Positions 10,349-20,789 of a stretch of DNA of 64,000 nt are shown piece by piece. A program made the position numbers and the translations under genes. The first letter of the stretch is position 1. Every line of letters starts with the position of its first letter. This DNA is from Mesostigma viride. Lineage: Eukaryota > Streptophyta > Mesostigmatophyceae > Mesostigmatales > Mesostigmataceae. The stretch spans positions 2,727,634-2,791,633 of the forward strand of contig RPFO01000175.1 of NCBI GenBank assembly GCA_009746045.1, read 5' to 3'. Below the pieces are notes generated by a model. That model saw only the letters and a program-made list of their open reading frames with translations, was not told where the DNA came from and made no database searches.

Positions 10349-10796
10349 ATCCATCCATCCATACATACATACATACATACATACATACATACATACATAC
10401 ATACATACATACATACATACATACATACATACATACATACATACATACATACATCCATACATCCATCCATCCATCCATCCATCCATCCATCCATCCATCC
10501 ATCCATCCATCCATCCATCCATCCATCCATCCATCCATCCATCCATCCATCCATCCATCCATCCATCCATCCATCCATCCATCCATCCATCCCTCCATCC
10601 ATCCGTCCGTCCGTCCGTCCGTCCGTCCATCCGTCCGTCCGTCCGTCCGTCCGTCCGTCCGTCCGTCCGTCCGTCCGTCCGTCCGTCCGTCCGTCCGTCC
10701 GTTCGTCCGTCCGTCCGTCCGTCCGTCCGTCCGTCCGTCCGTCCGTCCGTCCGTCCGTCCGTCCGTCCGTCCATCCATCCATCCATCCATCCATGA
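10349..10796 (+). repeat. Compound tetranucleotide microsatellite (CATC/CATA/CGTC)
   Basis: Three sharply bounded blocks occur in succession: CATA repeats (about 10362-10454), CATC repeats (about 10455-10605) and CGTC repeats (about 10606-10771), ending in a short CATC run. The blocks differ by single transitions, as expected from spread of point-mutated units by slippage. All six frames are open and the long ORFs are artefacts. Confidence 0.95.
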
Positions 10797-11777
10797 TGTC
10801 GCGTGCCGGTCCATTACGTTCTTATTTACGCGCGGGTAAACTATTGTGACGTGACTTTTACGTCCGTGGAACCTTTGCGGTTTACTTTACCGCTTTGTCT
10901 TGGCGCCGCGCCGCGGAATCACGCGTCCGCTGAATCGTCGGCGGATCTTCTGAATTTGTCCAAGTGCAAGTGCGTTCGCATTTGTGGCAGTGGGCTAGGG
11001 GGGGATTTGGGCTACCGGTCGTCGATGTTCATGGTATTGGACATGCCGGACTTGCTTGCTCGAAGCTAGGCAGGCCAGGGGCTGGAATTAGCCAGTCTTT
11101 CTTGTTGATGAACATTGGTTTTGGCTAAAATGTATTCTCACTTTTATTTGTGAATAACAAAATTAAATCTTGTTAAGCGTTATGTCATAAAGGTCGGTAG
11201 GAACTGCTCAGACTTGCAACGGGTGGCTGCCAGTGGGGCAGAGCCCACACATCTTCTTCCGTAACTGAACGAACAACCTTGTTAGGAGTCAGGCCTACCG
11301 GCCTAGTGGTGGAAAGAGGTTATTGCTTCGCCTTCAAAAGCATCTGAAGCGGTTAGGCTTTTCCCTGTAAAAAGCCATTGAATGGGGTTATTGCTAAGCC
11401 TTTCAAAGCATGCATGTTAAGGTTGTTGCTGATCCTTGAAAAGCATGGTTTTCTTCTTGCACCCAGCTGATCGAGGGCTGGGGGGGGGTATCACCCCATT
11501 TTTATTTTTTTTCCCTTTGGACAGCGCAGCCTGTGCGCTTGTTTCTTCATGACCCCTCCTTTCTTTGTCGCTCGCGTTGAGGCTGCTCGCGAGGGCGGGT
11601 GAAAAGGGAGGCCTAATGAGCTTGCCTGACCTTGTTTGACTATGCTAGGGGGGCATAGAGCCATGTTATTTGGTTCCCTGAATGTATTGGTCTTTGCCCG
11701 CATGGTAATTGCAGTGGATATGCATTTAGACCGCGCATGGGGCCAAGGGGGGAGGCTTCGGCACGGTAGGCGACAAT
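10797..11777. other. Host DNA, probably upstream intron or intergenic region of the DUF4470 gene
   Basis: No convincing exon could be placed here. The N-terminus of the disrupted host gene may lie in this stretch, but no start or donor can be supported. Confidence 0.35.
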
Positions 11778-11929
11778 GATTCCATCCATCCATCCATCCA
11801 TCCATCCATCCATCCATCCATCCATCCATCCATCCATCCATCCATCCATCTATCCATCCATCCATCCATCCATCCATCCATCCATCCATCCATCCATCCA
11901 TCCATCCATCCATCCATCCATCCATCCAT
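11778..11929 (+). repeat. CATC microsatellite, likely intronic
   Basis: Near-perfect run of CATC units with one TATC variant. It ends a few bases before the splice acceptor (CCCCTGCAG at 11936-11944) of the DUF4470 exon, so it probably sits in an intron. Confidence 0.9.
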
Positions 11930-11944
11930 GCAGCGCCCCTGCAG

Positions 11945-12099
11945 CGTGTTCGCCCAGGTCGCATGGTCCCCCGCCCCCCGGCCGCCGGCCACGAGTTCTA
12001 CGCCATAGGCAACACGCTGGGCTTCGACGTGACCACCGGGCAAGGCCACGTCGCCGCCGCTGCCTCCCCGCGGGGGGAGGTGACTGTGCTGCTGGGCGC
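11945..12099 (+). pseudogene. DUF4470-domain host gene, 5' part of a split exon
   Basis: After an acceptor-like CCCCTGCAG the frame reads [15 protein letters not shown] and then GEVTVLLGA, breaking at 12099. Removing 12100-39465 plus one GGCGC duplicate restores VLLGACGDVRNLLATVH with no frame change. The YxIGNT...LLGxGDxRNxLxTV pattern is that of DUF4470, found in MYND-finger proteins and in the axonemal dynein assembly factor DNAAF3 family. Which of these the gene belongs to cannot be decided because the N-terminus is not identified. The chromovirus must disrupt this allele unless its 27 kb are removed from the transcript. Confidence 0.7.
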
Positions 12100-12714
12100 T
12101 GTTAGTAACGGCCCTAACCCATGTTTGGGTGTAACAATTCCTAAAATAAATTAGTTTGGTCAGTCGAAAGTCATTTTGATATTGTTTGAGACTTTCGATA
12201 GTTATTACGTTAGATTCGGGGACTTGGCCGAGTTATTCCATCAGCCGGCCCAGGTACCCGTGGCTTTGCTTTCGGTTTGGTGTGTTACTGGTCTGTACCC
12301 GGGACTGCCAGGTACCGGGTGCCAGACTGGCGGATACTATGTACATCTACGGCTGATATTCATTGCAGCGCTAGAGGTTCGGCCCCCGGCCGACCCGCTG
12401 GCATGCACGCCGTCTTGGACAAATGTCGTAGGTGACAATGGCTTCCTATCTTTGGTTTGGAATAAAATCGACTTGAGTAAAACTCGTCTGCCGAACCAGG
12501 GGTCAAATCTGGGCTGCACTAACGCCCTTCGTGCATTCCATGTATATGCATAATTTATCTAGTTGTGCATTCAGGGCCTAGCTAGTAATTCCGCGTACTG
12601 CTAGAATTCAGGGCTACATTCACGTAGTCCGGGCGGATAGCAGATTCCGAGTTTATTCAGGTGTAACCCACGCTAGACTAGGGTCTTTCAGAGCCGATGG
12701 TGCGGCTCGTAACA
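12100..12714 (+). repeat. Chromovirus 5' LTR (615 bp)
   Basis: Starts TGTTAGTAACGGCCC and ends GCTCGTAACA. It matches 38858-39465 except for a GTAA insertion at the start and a handful of small differences. A TGG triplet at 12716, just after the LTR (TGGTAATCGGAGG), is the likely start of the primer-binding site; the priming tRNA is not identified. The 125-codon ORF inside the LTR occurs in both copies only because the LTRs are duplicates. Confidence 0.9.
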
Positions 12715-13281
12715 CTGGTAATCGGAGGATTCGTCTAGGGCCACCCTAGCTCGTACAGAGCGGGCAGGGCCTCGTGATCTGCCTGACGAGAATTCGGTGA
12801 TCTGCACCAAGACGGCAAGAAACGATAACATCGCATCCGCAGCAAATAGGTGGGCACGCAGCCATGGTGGTTGTAGGGCGCGCAGCAGCCATATTGCTCG
12901 CTCTGTCCCTCCTCTCTCTGCACGCGTAGAGCGGTGTTGTGTGCGCCCAGCCCTGTTTTCTTGTCGTTTTCATGTTTGTGCTGTGAGCGCTGGCTCTGGG
13001 TACACCGGCCTCGCTCGTTGGTTCACGCAGGCCATAACCGTACAGGCTGGTTTGCGAGGGACTCCGCGGGAGTGGCTTACGTGCTGGGGCCCGGTACACG
13101 GGCGGGTTGTCACGTAGGTTACTCCCTTGTGCTGACAGGTTTTCCTGTCTACGTAATGTCGTTGCGTTCTTAGATTATAGGGCCTGTTGGCAACCCTTGT
13201 GAGCAGGTGATGGTCACTCACTAGAGGTACTCAAGGTTCCTTCTTCTCTGCCTATCCCTGCCTGCATGCAATAGACGTGGC
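12715..13281 (+). other. Chromovirus 5' leader
   Basis: Untranslated leader between the primer-binding site and the first element ORF. Nothing else recognised. Confidence 0.6.
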
Positions 13282-13707
13282 ATGTCTAATAATAATAATA
13301 TTAGGCATACTGGGGCACTTAGGGGATGGGACAGTGATGGGTCTAGGCAATTATATTACGCATTGGCACATGATGGGGGCACAGGCAAGGTAGGGATTTT
13401 TTATAGCTGGGTAGACTGCAGGAACAATATAGTAGATAGACATAGGGCTATTTTTAAGGGGTTCGGGACAGCATGGGAAGCAGATCTGTTTATCCAGGCA
13501 CACATGACACGTCCCGTAGGATTACATGTAGAAGCCCCACCGCTAGAGATTAGGCCCAGGGCACGTCCTGCATCTAGGGGGCGTAGGTACGCACATACCA
13601 GTGCACTGGCTAGGGTAGAGGACACTACAGCTACGCAGCAGGTTACCGTCACCTTTAACCAGCTGTCGATTAGCACGCACGCTAGCCAGCCACCCAGCAC
13701 CCAGTGA
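13282..13707 (+). CDS. Small chromovirus ORF with RNase H1-type hybrid-binding (Cauli_VI/RHBD) domain
   Basis: A 141-codon ORF starting ATGTCTAATAATAATAAT, between the 5' LTR and gag. Residues about 24-73 read LYYALAHDG, then KVGIFYSWVDC, IFKGF and AWEADLFIQ. This matches the pattern of the N-terminal hybrid-binding domain of eukaryotic RNase H1 and of caulimovirus viroplasmin: YY-A-GR-GI-sW-eC-...-F-kF-t-eA-FI. The domain binds RNA/DNA hybrids. No RNase H catalytic domain is attached; the element's own RNase H is in pol. The C-terminus is basic and Ser/Thr-rich. A role in binding the replication intermediate or nucleocapsid is inference. It is not in frame with gag, which starts 128 bases later. 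Confidence 0.7.
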   Translation: MSNNNNIRHTGALRGWDSDGSRQLYYALAHDGGTGKVGIFYSWVDCRNNIVDRHRAIFKGFGTAWEADLFIQAHMTRPVGLHVEAPPLEIRPRARPASRGRRYAHTSALARVEDTTATQQVTVTFNQLSISTHASQPPSTQ

Positions 13708-13834
13708 CGGGGCCATAGTGATTAGAGGGGCTCATCTATAATATTATAGTATTATATATAATAATAGACAGTAGATGTTGTCTTGACCTTTGTTTTTTGC
13801 TTCCTTCTCTTCTTGTGGTTGTGGTACGGTAACC

Positions 13835-15886
13835 ATGGCGCCTAAAACAAGGGGTAAAGGTAAACCTAAAGGGTCAGAGGTTAGGGAGACGGGTATAGAT
13901 AGTCCGGCCGTACAGGCACATGAGGAGATATCACAGCGGAGCCCAGCCTCCCAGCAGGGCAGCTCTGCAGGTCACCCAGGTGTGCTGGCTAGTCCCGCCC
14001 GTGAGTCGTACAGACCACAGGCCGGAATGTTCATAGATAGCGAGCAGCAGCAGCATATGCAGGGAGAATTTTTCAGTAGGTCGGAACGGGTGGAGACCGG
14101 CCCGAGGCGGGAGTCTCCCAGGTCAGATCCAATGAGTGCATCCATCCCACCGGCACAGCCCCCGCAGCAATTGCAGCCGCAGCATGAGCAACCGCCACAG
14201 TTGCAACCGCCGCCGCGGCCACAGTGGCAACCGCAGCCGAATGGTCAGCTTAGCCAGAACGCGGCCTTTTACCATGCGCAACGGGCCCAACGATTAGAGC
14301 ACCCATGGTCAGTAAACGGACGCGGACGCGGTCGCGGTAGCCCATCCCGGCCGGAACCCGCGCGTCGTGTATCGTTCAGCAGCGAGCCACAATCCATGGG
14401 CACCTCACCGTGGTCGACGGAAGAGGGGGAGGTCGAACTTCCCCCCCGCTACGATGAGGATGCCGAGGAGCGCCCTGAGACGCGCCTGGGTCAGTCCTTC
14501 CCAGCGACGGGCCCCGCGCGTCCTAGCATGGCGCATGGCCCCAACCTGAATCTGAGCCGGTTAGACCTCAACGATCCCGGTTACGAACACCCGACATCCG
14601 TTTGGTTGCGGCGAGGCGCTGAGACCTCGCGCAGCCAGCCGCGGGCTGCTGGGCCCCCATCGCTGCCGGCGTCCTTTAACCGTCCGCCCTTTTGCGCTAA
14701 AGGAGGCCCGCGGGCGGCCACGGTCAAGGCTCCGCCCATGCCCGATTTCAAAACCGTGCCCAAGTTGCGCGCGGACATGACCCCGCGCGAGATCGATGAG
14801 TGGGAACGCATGGTGTTGGCGGTCTATTGGGCATGGTGCGAGCATCACGATTGGGAGTTGGCCACTGATGTGCTAATTCCCTATCTAGTAGCGATGTGCA
14901 TGGATCCGTCCGTTGTCGGCATCCTCCACTGTGAGAGCGTCGCGTCACGCACCTACCCGCGCACGGTCGAGGAGCTGATGGCCCGCATCCGGCGCAAGTT
15001 GGTGCCACCGGACTACAAGCTCCATGAGCGCCTGGCCTTTGGCAAGTTCCGTCAGGGCAGCACACCGTTTCGCGAATTCCTCACCGAGTTTGAGGCGTAC
15101 ACTGCCCGGCTTGACGACATGACCTGGACCGAGTACAAGGCACGGTTCATCGAGGCGCTGCACCCGGACCTCTTGGATGAGGTGCTCAAGCACTATGCCG
15201 AGGTCCCATGGGAGGAGTGGGATGTGATAAAAATTCAGCAGTACCTGCTACAAGTCTCGGATGTGATCGCCCGCCGCCGTGCAGCATCTACACGGCGCTT
15301 CCCGCTCGCGGCACCCCGGCGCGTCCACTTCACCACCGCGGACCCTGAGGTCGCACAGGAGGACGCGTATGACTACGAGCTGCCAGCGGAGAGCGATTAT
15401 GACCCTGATTTCCAGGTCAATGCGATCGATCCGGCCACTTCCCGCTGCTTTGCGTGCGGCGAGGTTGGCCACCTCAAGCGCGAGTGCCCTCGCCTGCGCG
15501 CCCGCAAGGATGAGGAGACGCATGTACCCCAGTTCTCTGGCCCCGCCTTCGGCAAACGTCCGGACCCTGCGCAGCGAGGCGATCGGCCCCGTAATGCGGG
15601 AGCACGTGCAGCCAAGCTGCAGGATGCCCGCCGCCAGCCCGCGCAGTATCAAACGCCTCGGGCCTCAGGTCCATCCTTCCAACGGGTGACCCGCGAGGTG
15701 AACAAGGTGCTAGCGCAGCAACGAGGCGCGGCCGATCACGACTCGGACAGTGGGCGGCTGGATGCCCAGGCCATCGCAGGCTATGCGTATGGCGACGACG
15801 ATGAGGAGGAACCGGTGGAGGAGGGGGAAGAGCGGACCGGGCGGTCGAACGAGGCGGCCTCCCGGCCATCCGTTCCTCGCGCGTAG
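13835..15886 (+). CDS. gag: Chromovirus Gag polyprotein
   Basis: The start is ATG at 13835 in a favourable ACCATGG context, giving MAPKTRGKGKPKG; the frame is open a little further 5' without an ATG. The N-terminal half is Pro/Gln/Arg-rich. A retrotransposon-gag capsid region covers roughly residues 310-480, including FREFLTEFEAYTARLDDMTW. One CCHC knuckle, CFACGEVGHLKRECPRL, falls at about residue 545, then an acidic tail ends at TAG 15884-15886. Gag coats the element RNA in virus-like particles. The pol frame is open from 15805 in the -1 frame, overlapping gag by about 80 bases, which suggests -1 frameshift expression. Confidence 0.85.
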   Translation: MAPKTRGKGKPKGSEVRETGIDSPAVQAHEEISQRSPASQQGSSAGHPGVLASPARESYRPQAGMFIDSEQQQHMQGEFFSRSERVETGPRRESPRSDPMSASIPPAQPPQQLQPQHEQPPQLQPPPRPQWQPQPNGQLSQNAAFYHAQRAQRLEHPWSVNGRGRGRGSPSRPEPARRVSFSSEPQSMGTSPWSTEEGEVELPPRYDEDAEERPETRLGQSFPATGPARPSMAHGPNLNLSRLDLNDPGYEHPTSVWLRRGAETSRSQPRAAGPPSLPASFNRPPFCAKGGPRAATVKAPPMPDFKTVPKLRADMTPREIDEWERMVLAVYWAWCEHHDWELATDVLIPYLVAMCMDPSVVGILHCESVASRTYPRTVEELMARIRRKLVPPDYKLHERLAFGKFRQGSTPFREFLTEFEAYTARLDDMTWTEYKARFIEALHPDLLDEVLKHYAEVPWEEWDVIKIQQYLLQVSDVIARRRAASTRRFPLAAPRRVHFTTADPEVAQEDAYDYELPAESDYDPDFQVNAIDPATSRCFACGEVGHLKRECPRLRARKDEETHVPQFSGPAFGKRPDPAQRGDRPRNAGARAAKLQDARRQPAQYQTPRASGPSFQRVTREVNKVLAQQRGAADHDSDSGRLDAQAIAGYAYGDDDEEEPVEEGEERTGRSNEAASRPSVPRA

Positions 15887-17876
15887 TGTCCCTCCCCTTG
15901 GGGGTAGAAGTAGCGGTAGCTCAGGTAGATAGGGTAGATAGCGTAGTAGGAGTAAATAGTGTAGATAGCAGTAGCTCCGCCGTACAGGCACCGTTAGTTG
16001 CGGATACCGGCGCGAGTATGGAGCCAGTTGGTGAGGCTCCAGCCACGGCTACAATTCCGGCTTCGGGCAGCAACGCGGACGCCCCGCCGACGCATGCAGC
16101 CCCGAGGAGTGCGGCCCGCAGCTTGCTCCTCTTTCGAGGGGGTCTGGCAGTGCCATCAACAGCACTGGACCCCTTCCTCAAGGGCAAGACTGTCATGGAC
16201 GTGCAGTTCATGGTCGACACGGGCGCTTCCACGTCATTCATCAATGAGGCACTGGCGCGTCGCGCTGGCTACACTATACGGCCACACGCGACAGTGGTAA
16301 ATGTGACTTACTCAGATGGTCGCAAGAACCCCTCGCCAGGTCTAGTCGACATCAAGGCGGTGATTCAGGGCATCCCTGTGGAGCTTACCGCCACTGTCGC
16401 GCCGCTGGGCGCAGCCGATATCATTATTGGCATTGACTGGATGGACGCTCAGGATGTTGACATCAGCATTAAGCGTCGCGTGGTGTGGTTCCCCGACGGC
16501 TCCTTTTGGAGTCCGGTTGGCGAATATCAGGCGCAGGGTCCCACTGTGCACAACGTCACGCACGAGCGGGAATTTACCCAACCCCGCCAAGCCTCACAGA
16601 TCCTCATGAGCATCAAGTCGTTGGAGGGCAAGCTGCGTCAGGGCAAGGAATACTACATGTATCGCCTCGACCTCGCTGCCGTGGAGCTCATGCTCAATGA
16701 GATCGGTGTGGGCTTCACCCCCGAGGAGACTGAGCGCTACAATGCGGTGTTGGCAGCACGCGCGAAGCTCTTTGATGAGAGTAAGCAAGAGTTTCCCCCG
16801 CCGCGCTCGGTGCTCCACCGCATCCAATTGCAGGAGGGCTATGGCCCTACGACGTCCCCTATGTACCGCATGGGTCCGGTGGAGCTGGTGGAGCTCAAGA
16901 AGATCTTGATGGCGCTTCTGGAGCGGGGTCTCATCGAGCCCAGCAACAGCCCCTTCTCAGCAGGCGTGCTGTTGGTCCCCAAGCCTGGGGGCAAGTGGCG
17001 GCTCGTCACGGACTATCGTAAGCTGAACGCTATTACGGTAAAGTCCAAGTACCCTCTCCCCCGCATCGACGATATCTTCAACCGCGTGCAGGGCGCCACA
17101 TGTTTCACCGTCCTTGATTGCGCAGACGGGTTCTGGCAGTTAAGGATTGCGCCGGAGGACTGTCATAAAACGGCGTTCAACACGCCGTTCGGCCACTATC
17201 AGTTCCGTGTGGCCGCCATGGGGTTGTGCAATTCCCCTGCGAGCTTTCAGATGCTCATGAATGACATCCTCCGCCCAGTCATGGGAACCGCGCATCTCCC
17301 GCAGGTTTCCCGTGACCTCGAGGACCCCAACCGGGGCGCGAAGCCCCCGTGGTCCTACAAGCGCACTTGTGCGCTCGCATACCTGGATGACATCTTGGTG
17401 TACTCCAAGACCTTTGAGGATCACCTCGAGGACGTCGCCACGGTATTGCGCATCATGGAGGAGGAGAATCTTTCGGTCCGCAAGGCCAAGGTCCGCGCTG
17501 GTCGCAGCGTACCGTTCCTCGGTCATACCCTGTCCGCTGCCGGCGTCGCGACGGACCCCTCCAAGATCGCCTCCATCCAGCAGTGGCCGACCCCGACCAA
17601 CGTCAAGGGCGTGCGCAGCTTTTTGGGTGTCGCGTCGTATTACCGACGTTTCATCCCCCGTTTCGCGACGATCGCTGCCCCCATTAACGCCCTCCTCAAG
17701 AAGGGTGTTCCTTTCGTTTGGTCGGAACCGTGCCAACAGGCCTTTGAGGCCCTCAAGCGCAGCCTGACCACGGCCCCCGTGCTCGTTATCTCGGACCCGT
17801 CCAAGCCCTTTGTGGTCGCAACGGACGCGAGCAAGGTTGCAATCGGCGGTGTCCTATTGCAGGACCAGCATTACAA
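15805..17876 (+). CDS. pol: Chromovirus Pol, protease and reverse transcriptase part
   Basis: Open in the -1 frame relative to gag from 15805 with no ATG. The retropepsin box FMVDTGASTSFINEALARR lies near 16207 and its partner IIIGIDWM near 16422. The RT follows: KWRLVTDYRKLNAITVKSKY, TAFNTPFGHYQFRVAAMGL and catalytic LAYLDDILVYSK (about 17376-17411). The thumb and start of RNase H (FVVATDASKVAIGGVLLQDQ) end at 17870. The frame then runs into the MITE at 17877 and stops at 17991 within it, so the polyprotein is truncated in this copy. PR-RT-RH-IN is the standard gypsy order. Confidence 0.9.
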
Positions 17877-18645
17877 TTCGTTCAAGTGGCCCGCCGGAGC
17901 GGCTGTACAATTTTTCCCAGTGAGCGCGCTGCCAAGTGTACTTGTGGGCAAATTTTTAGGTGCCCCGTCACTTCGAGGTACTAAAAATTAGGCTACGGTA
18001 CGAATTCAGCGAATTTCAGCGAATTTTCAGTCGAACCAAAGGAAGTGACGCCAACTACCAAAAAGTTTCCGTTACGAATTTTCAGCCCAACACTCGCGCA
18101 AAATGAAGTGACGGCAACTACCAAAAAGTTTCCGTTACGAATTTTCACTCCCACACGTTTGCACAAGAGGAAGTGACGGCAACTACCAAAAAGTTTCCGT
18201 TACGAATTTTCAGTCCCACACTTCGCGCAAATTTTAGTAGGGCTGCACGCAAGCTACCTTTCAAAATTTTGCGCTAGTATGGAACGCATTTCATTCGTCT
18301 GGAGGAACGCTGCCCGCCAACTACCCCCGTTCAGAAAGTTCCGCCGAAATTTACCCGAGATTTGGAAATCTGAACGTCCGCGCAAATTTTAGTAGGGCTG
18401 CACGCAAGCTACCTTTCAAAATTTTGCGCAAGTATGGAACGCAATTCATTCGTCCGGAGGAATGCTGCTCGTCAACTGCCCCCGTTCAGAAAGTTGCGCC
18501 GAACTTTACTTGAGATTTGGAAATCTGAACGTGCGGTTGGAGTTTCGCGGGGAAACCCAAGTTCCCAAGTAATTCACCAATGACGCGCTTCGAACACTTG
18601 TCCGCTAAAACCTAAGCAGCCGCTCCGGCTGGCCACTTAAACGAA
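17877..18645. mobile_element. 769-bp MITE in the chromovirus RNase H
   Basis: Non-coding insertion with 29-bp terminal inverted repeats (17877-17905 and 18617-18645, two mismatches) around the core CCGGAGCGGCTG. The interior has two tandem blocks: about 63-bp units starting GTGACGGCAACTACCAAAAA (three copies, 18045-18225), and roughly 155-bp units containing TAGGGCTGCACGCAAGCTAC (two copies, about 18230-18540). It splits GGVLLQDQ from MGQGLQPVEYISR of RNase H. A target duplication could not be fixed unambiguously. No transposase. Confidence 0.8.
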
Positions 18646-20006
18646 ACTTGATGGGTCAGGGGTTGCAGCCGGTCGAGTACATCTCCCGGACTATGATCCC
18701 TGCCGAGCGCAACTATCCGGTACACCAGCAGGAGCTTCTTGCCGTGGTCTACTGCTGCCATACCTGGCGCCATCATCTTCTCGGGGCCCAGTTTGACGTT
18801 GCCATCAGCGAGCAGGGGGATCTTGATCCCCACCGGCTGATCATCCACACGGATCATCGGCCCCTCACGCATCTGCTCGCCCAACCCAACCTGGTGCCCC
18901 GTACGTCAAGCACGCTGGCTGGCTGGAGTACTTGTCCCAGTTCGCCCCCTTTCAGATTCAGTACGTCAAGGGTGCAGAGAACGTGGTCCCAGACGCCCTT
19001 TCCCGGCGGGAGGACTACTGGTTCTATGAAGATCTGGGAGTACTACATACCACTTGCGTCCCAGCTCAGGCGCCCGGCACGTCCTATGGTGACCTTCCGC
19101 GGTCACCGCAGGCTCGTTATTTGTTTCACACGGGTCGTACCACCATGGACGACCTATCCCCCGACTGGGGTTCGCACGAGGACGTGCGCGCCCCCGGGGA
19201 AGGCGAGGGGTCCCATTCGCGCTTGCCACTCAGCCACGTGGTCCCGGCTCAGGGAATTTTTCACTTGCAGCCCATTGGGTCCCCCACCATTTTCTCGGAG
19301 TACGTATACCAAACCCTCGAGACTGAAGAGGAGGCGGATGCGTACACCGTCACCTCCGTTCTGGAGACGCTGATCAGCCGATTCACCGTCACGGAAGCAG
19401 CAGCCCTGGAGGCGATCAGGTCGCACCCTCAGCAGATGGGCAAGCTCCCGTGCAAGTTCCAGGACGGACGACTCTATGTCATGGTGAGACCTGACTGCTG
19501 GCGCCTGTACGTCCCGGAGATATGTAGAGCGGCTCTGCTCCATGAGCTCCACGACTCCCTCACCGGTGGCCACCAAGGAATCCATCGCCTGCTGCCGCGG
19601 GCCCGAAAGAACTTCTACTGGCCAGGTATGCGGGAGTACATCGAGACGTACGTGCGCGAGTGTCCATCATGCCAGATCATGAAGTCCCGCAACACGGGGT
19701 CACAAGCGATCCCCAAGACGCTGCCTGACCCCATGGCGCCTTGGGACTCATTGATGATGGATTTTATTGGCCCCTTCCGGAAGACCAAGCACGGCAACAG
19801 CATGATCTTGGTTTTCTTGGACCGCCTGACGCGCATGTGTCACTTGGCCCCATGCCCGGCCGAGCTCACGGCTGAGGCTTGCGCTAAGTTGTATCTCCAC
19901 CACGTGTTTCGGTACCACGGACTCAGCCGGCAATTCATATCGGACCGTGACAAGTTGTTCACGGCTCGCTTCTGGCAGGAGTTCTTTGAACGACTGGGCA
20001 CCAAGG
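18646..20006 (+). pseudogene. pol: Chromovirus Pol continued: RNase H and integrase N-terminal two-thirds
   Basis: RNase H resumes with MGQGLQPVEYISRTMIPAER, then HQQELLAVVYCCHTWRHHLL. A one-base indel near 18895 moves the frame (WLEYLSQFAPFQIQYVKGAE). Integrase follows, with an HHCC zinc domain (LHELHDSLTGGHQGIHR ... CPSCQIMK) and the first two catalytic Asp residues in LMMDFIGPF and FISDRDKLF. Copia1 cuts it at 20006, after LGTK. The catalytic Glu lies 12.3 kb away at 32385. Confidence 0.9.
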
Positions 20007-20643
20007 AGTTAACGCCAAGCGCATTGGCGTGATCCTGATTCGGCATATCTCTGCGATTCCAGCGGCACCGGAACGAGTTCATTCCGACAAGTATCAAGAA
20101 AGTTATGGCGTTCCGACTTCCCGGTCGCGGGCGAGCGCGAGCCGGCTGTTCTTCTAAGTCGGACGTGAATATTTGCCGACGACATATGGGGTCGACAGTA
20201 ATTCCTGGGCTGACAGGAATTAGGTGCTGAACCTACGACGGTATTGGATTAGTACGTCGTACGCAGGAAATAGGAACCTTAACCTGTGGTCTGTTGGTAC
20301 CGCAGGCTTAGTCCTGGACTTCTAGGTGCAGATGCAATAGTCACTGTGGACTGTGCTCTGTGGTCACTGTGCCTGTATGGCAGACCTACTGTATAGGAAC
20401 TGGGCGCTGTACAGGTAGTGAATACTGTACCGGGAGTGTTATTACTGAGCAGGCCTCCTAGGCTGCTCAGGACTAGCAAGCACAGTGCACAAGTATATAA
20501 AGAATAGGCCAGTGCCATTTGGAGAGATCTCTTGCGAGCCCGCCTCACGTGTGTTGCCTTGACTTGGCAAACTCGTGTACAAGCCTCAAGTGTGTGAGCG
20601 CTGTAACATTATCCAATTTTAACAAAGCTCCGTTTCCAACCAT
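20007..20643 (+). repeat. Copia1 5' LTR, first part
   Basis: Matches 31643-32275 of the 3' LTR. The remainder (24950-25010) lies after the inserted DNA element. A TATATAAAGAATAG stretch near 20492, about 80 bases before GTGTTGCCTTGACTTGG, is a plausible TATA box. Confidence 0.85.
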
Positions 20644-20789
20644 CACATCAATCCAAAAACGCGTTTTTGTTCCCTGGTAATTATTTCAAGATAGGCTAAT
20701 AGTCAGTTTGGCCTCAAATTTGGCACCAAGGTACCTAATCAGATATCTTATGATGCCATGTGGTCAAAAAATTTTTTGGGAGTCGGCAC

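Noticed and set aside
10066-10849. Long ORFs on both strands ([16 protein letters not shown] repeats)
   Set aside because: They are translations of a tetranucleotide microsatellite that lacks stops in every frame.
11491-12105. MDGWMDGW / HPSIHPSI ORFs
   Set aside because: Microsatellite artefacts; only the end of the plus-strand frame overlaps the real DUF4470 exon.
12176-12553. 125-codon ORF, repeated at 38930-39304
   Set aside because: Lies wholly inside the chromovirus LTR; the two copies agree because the LTRs are duplicates, not through selection.
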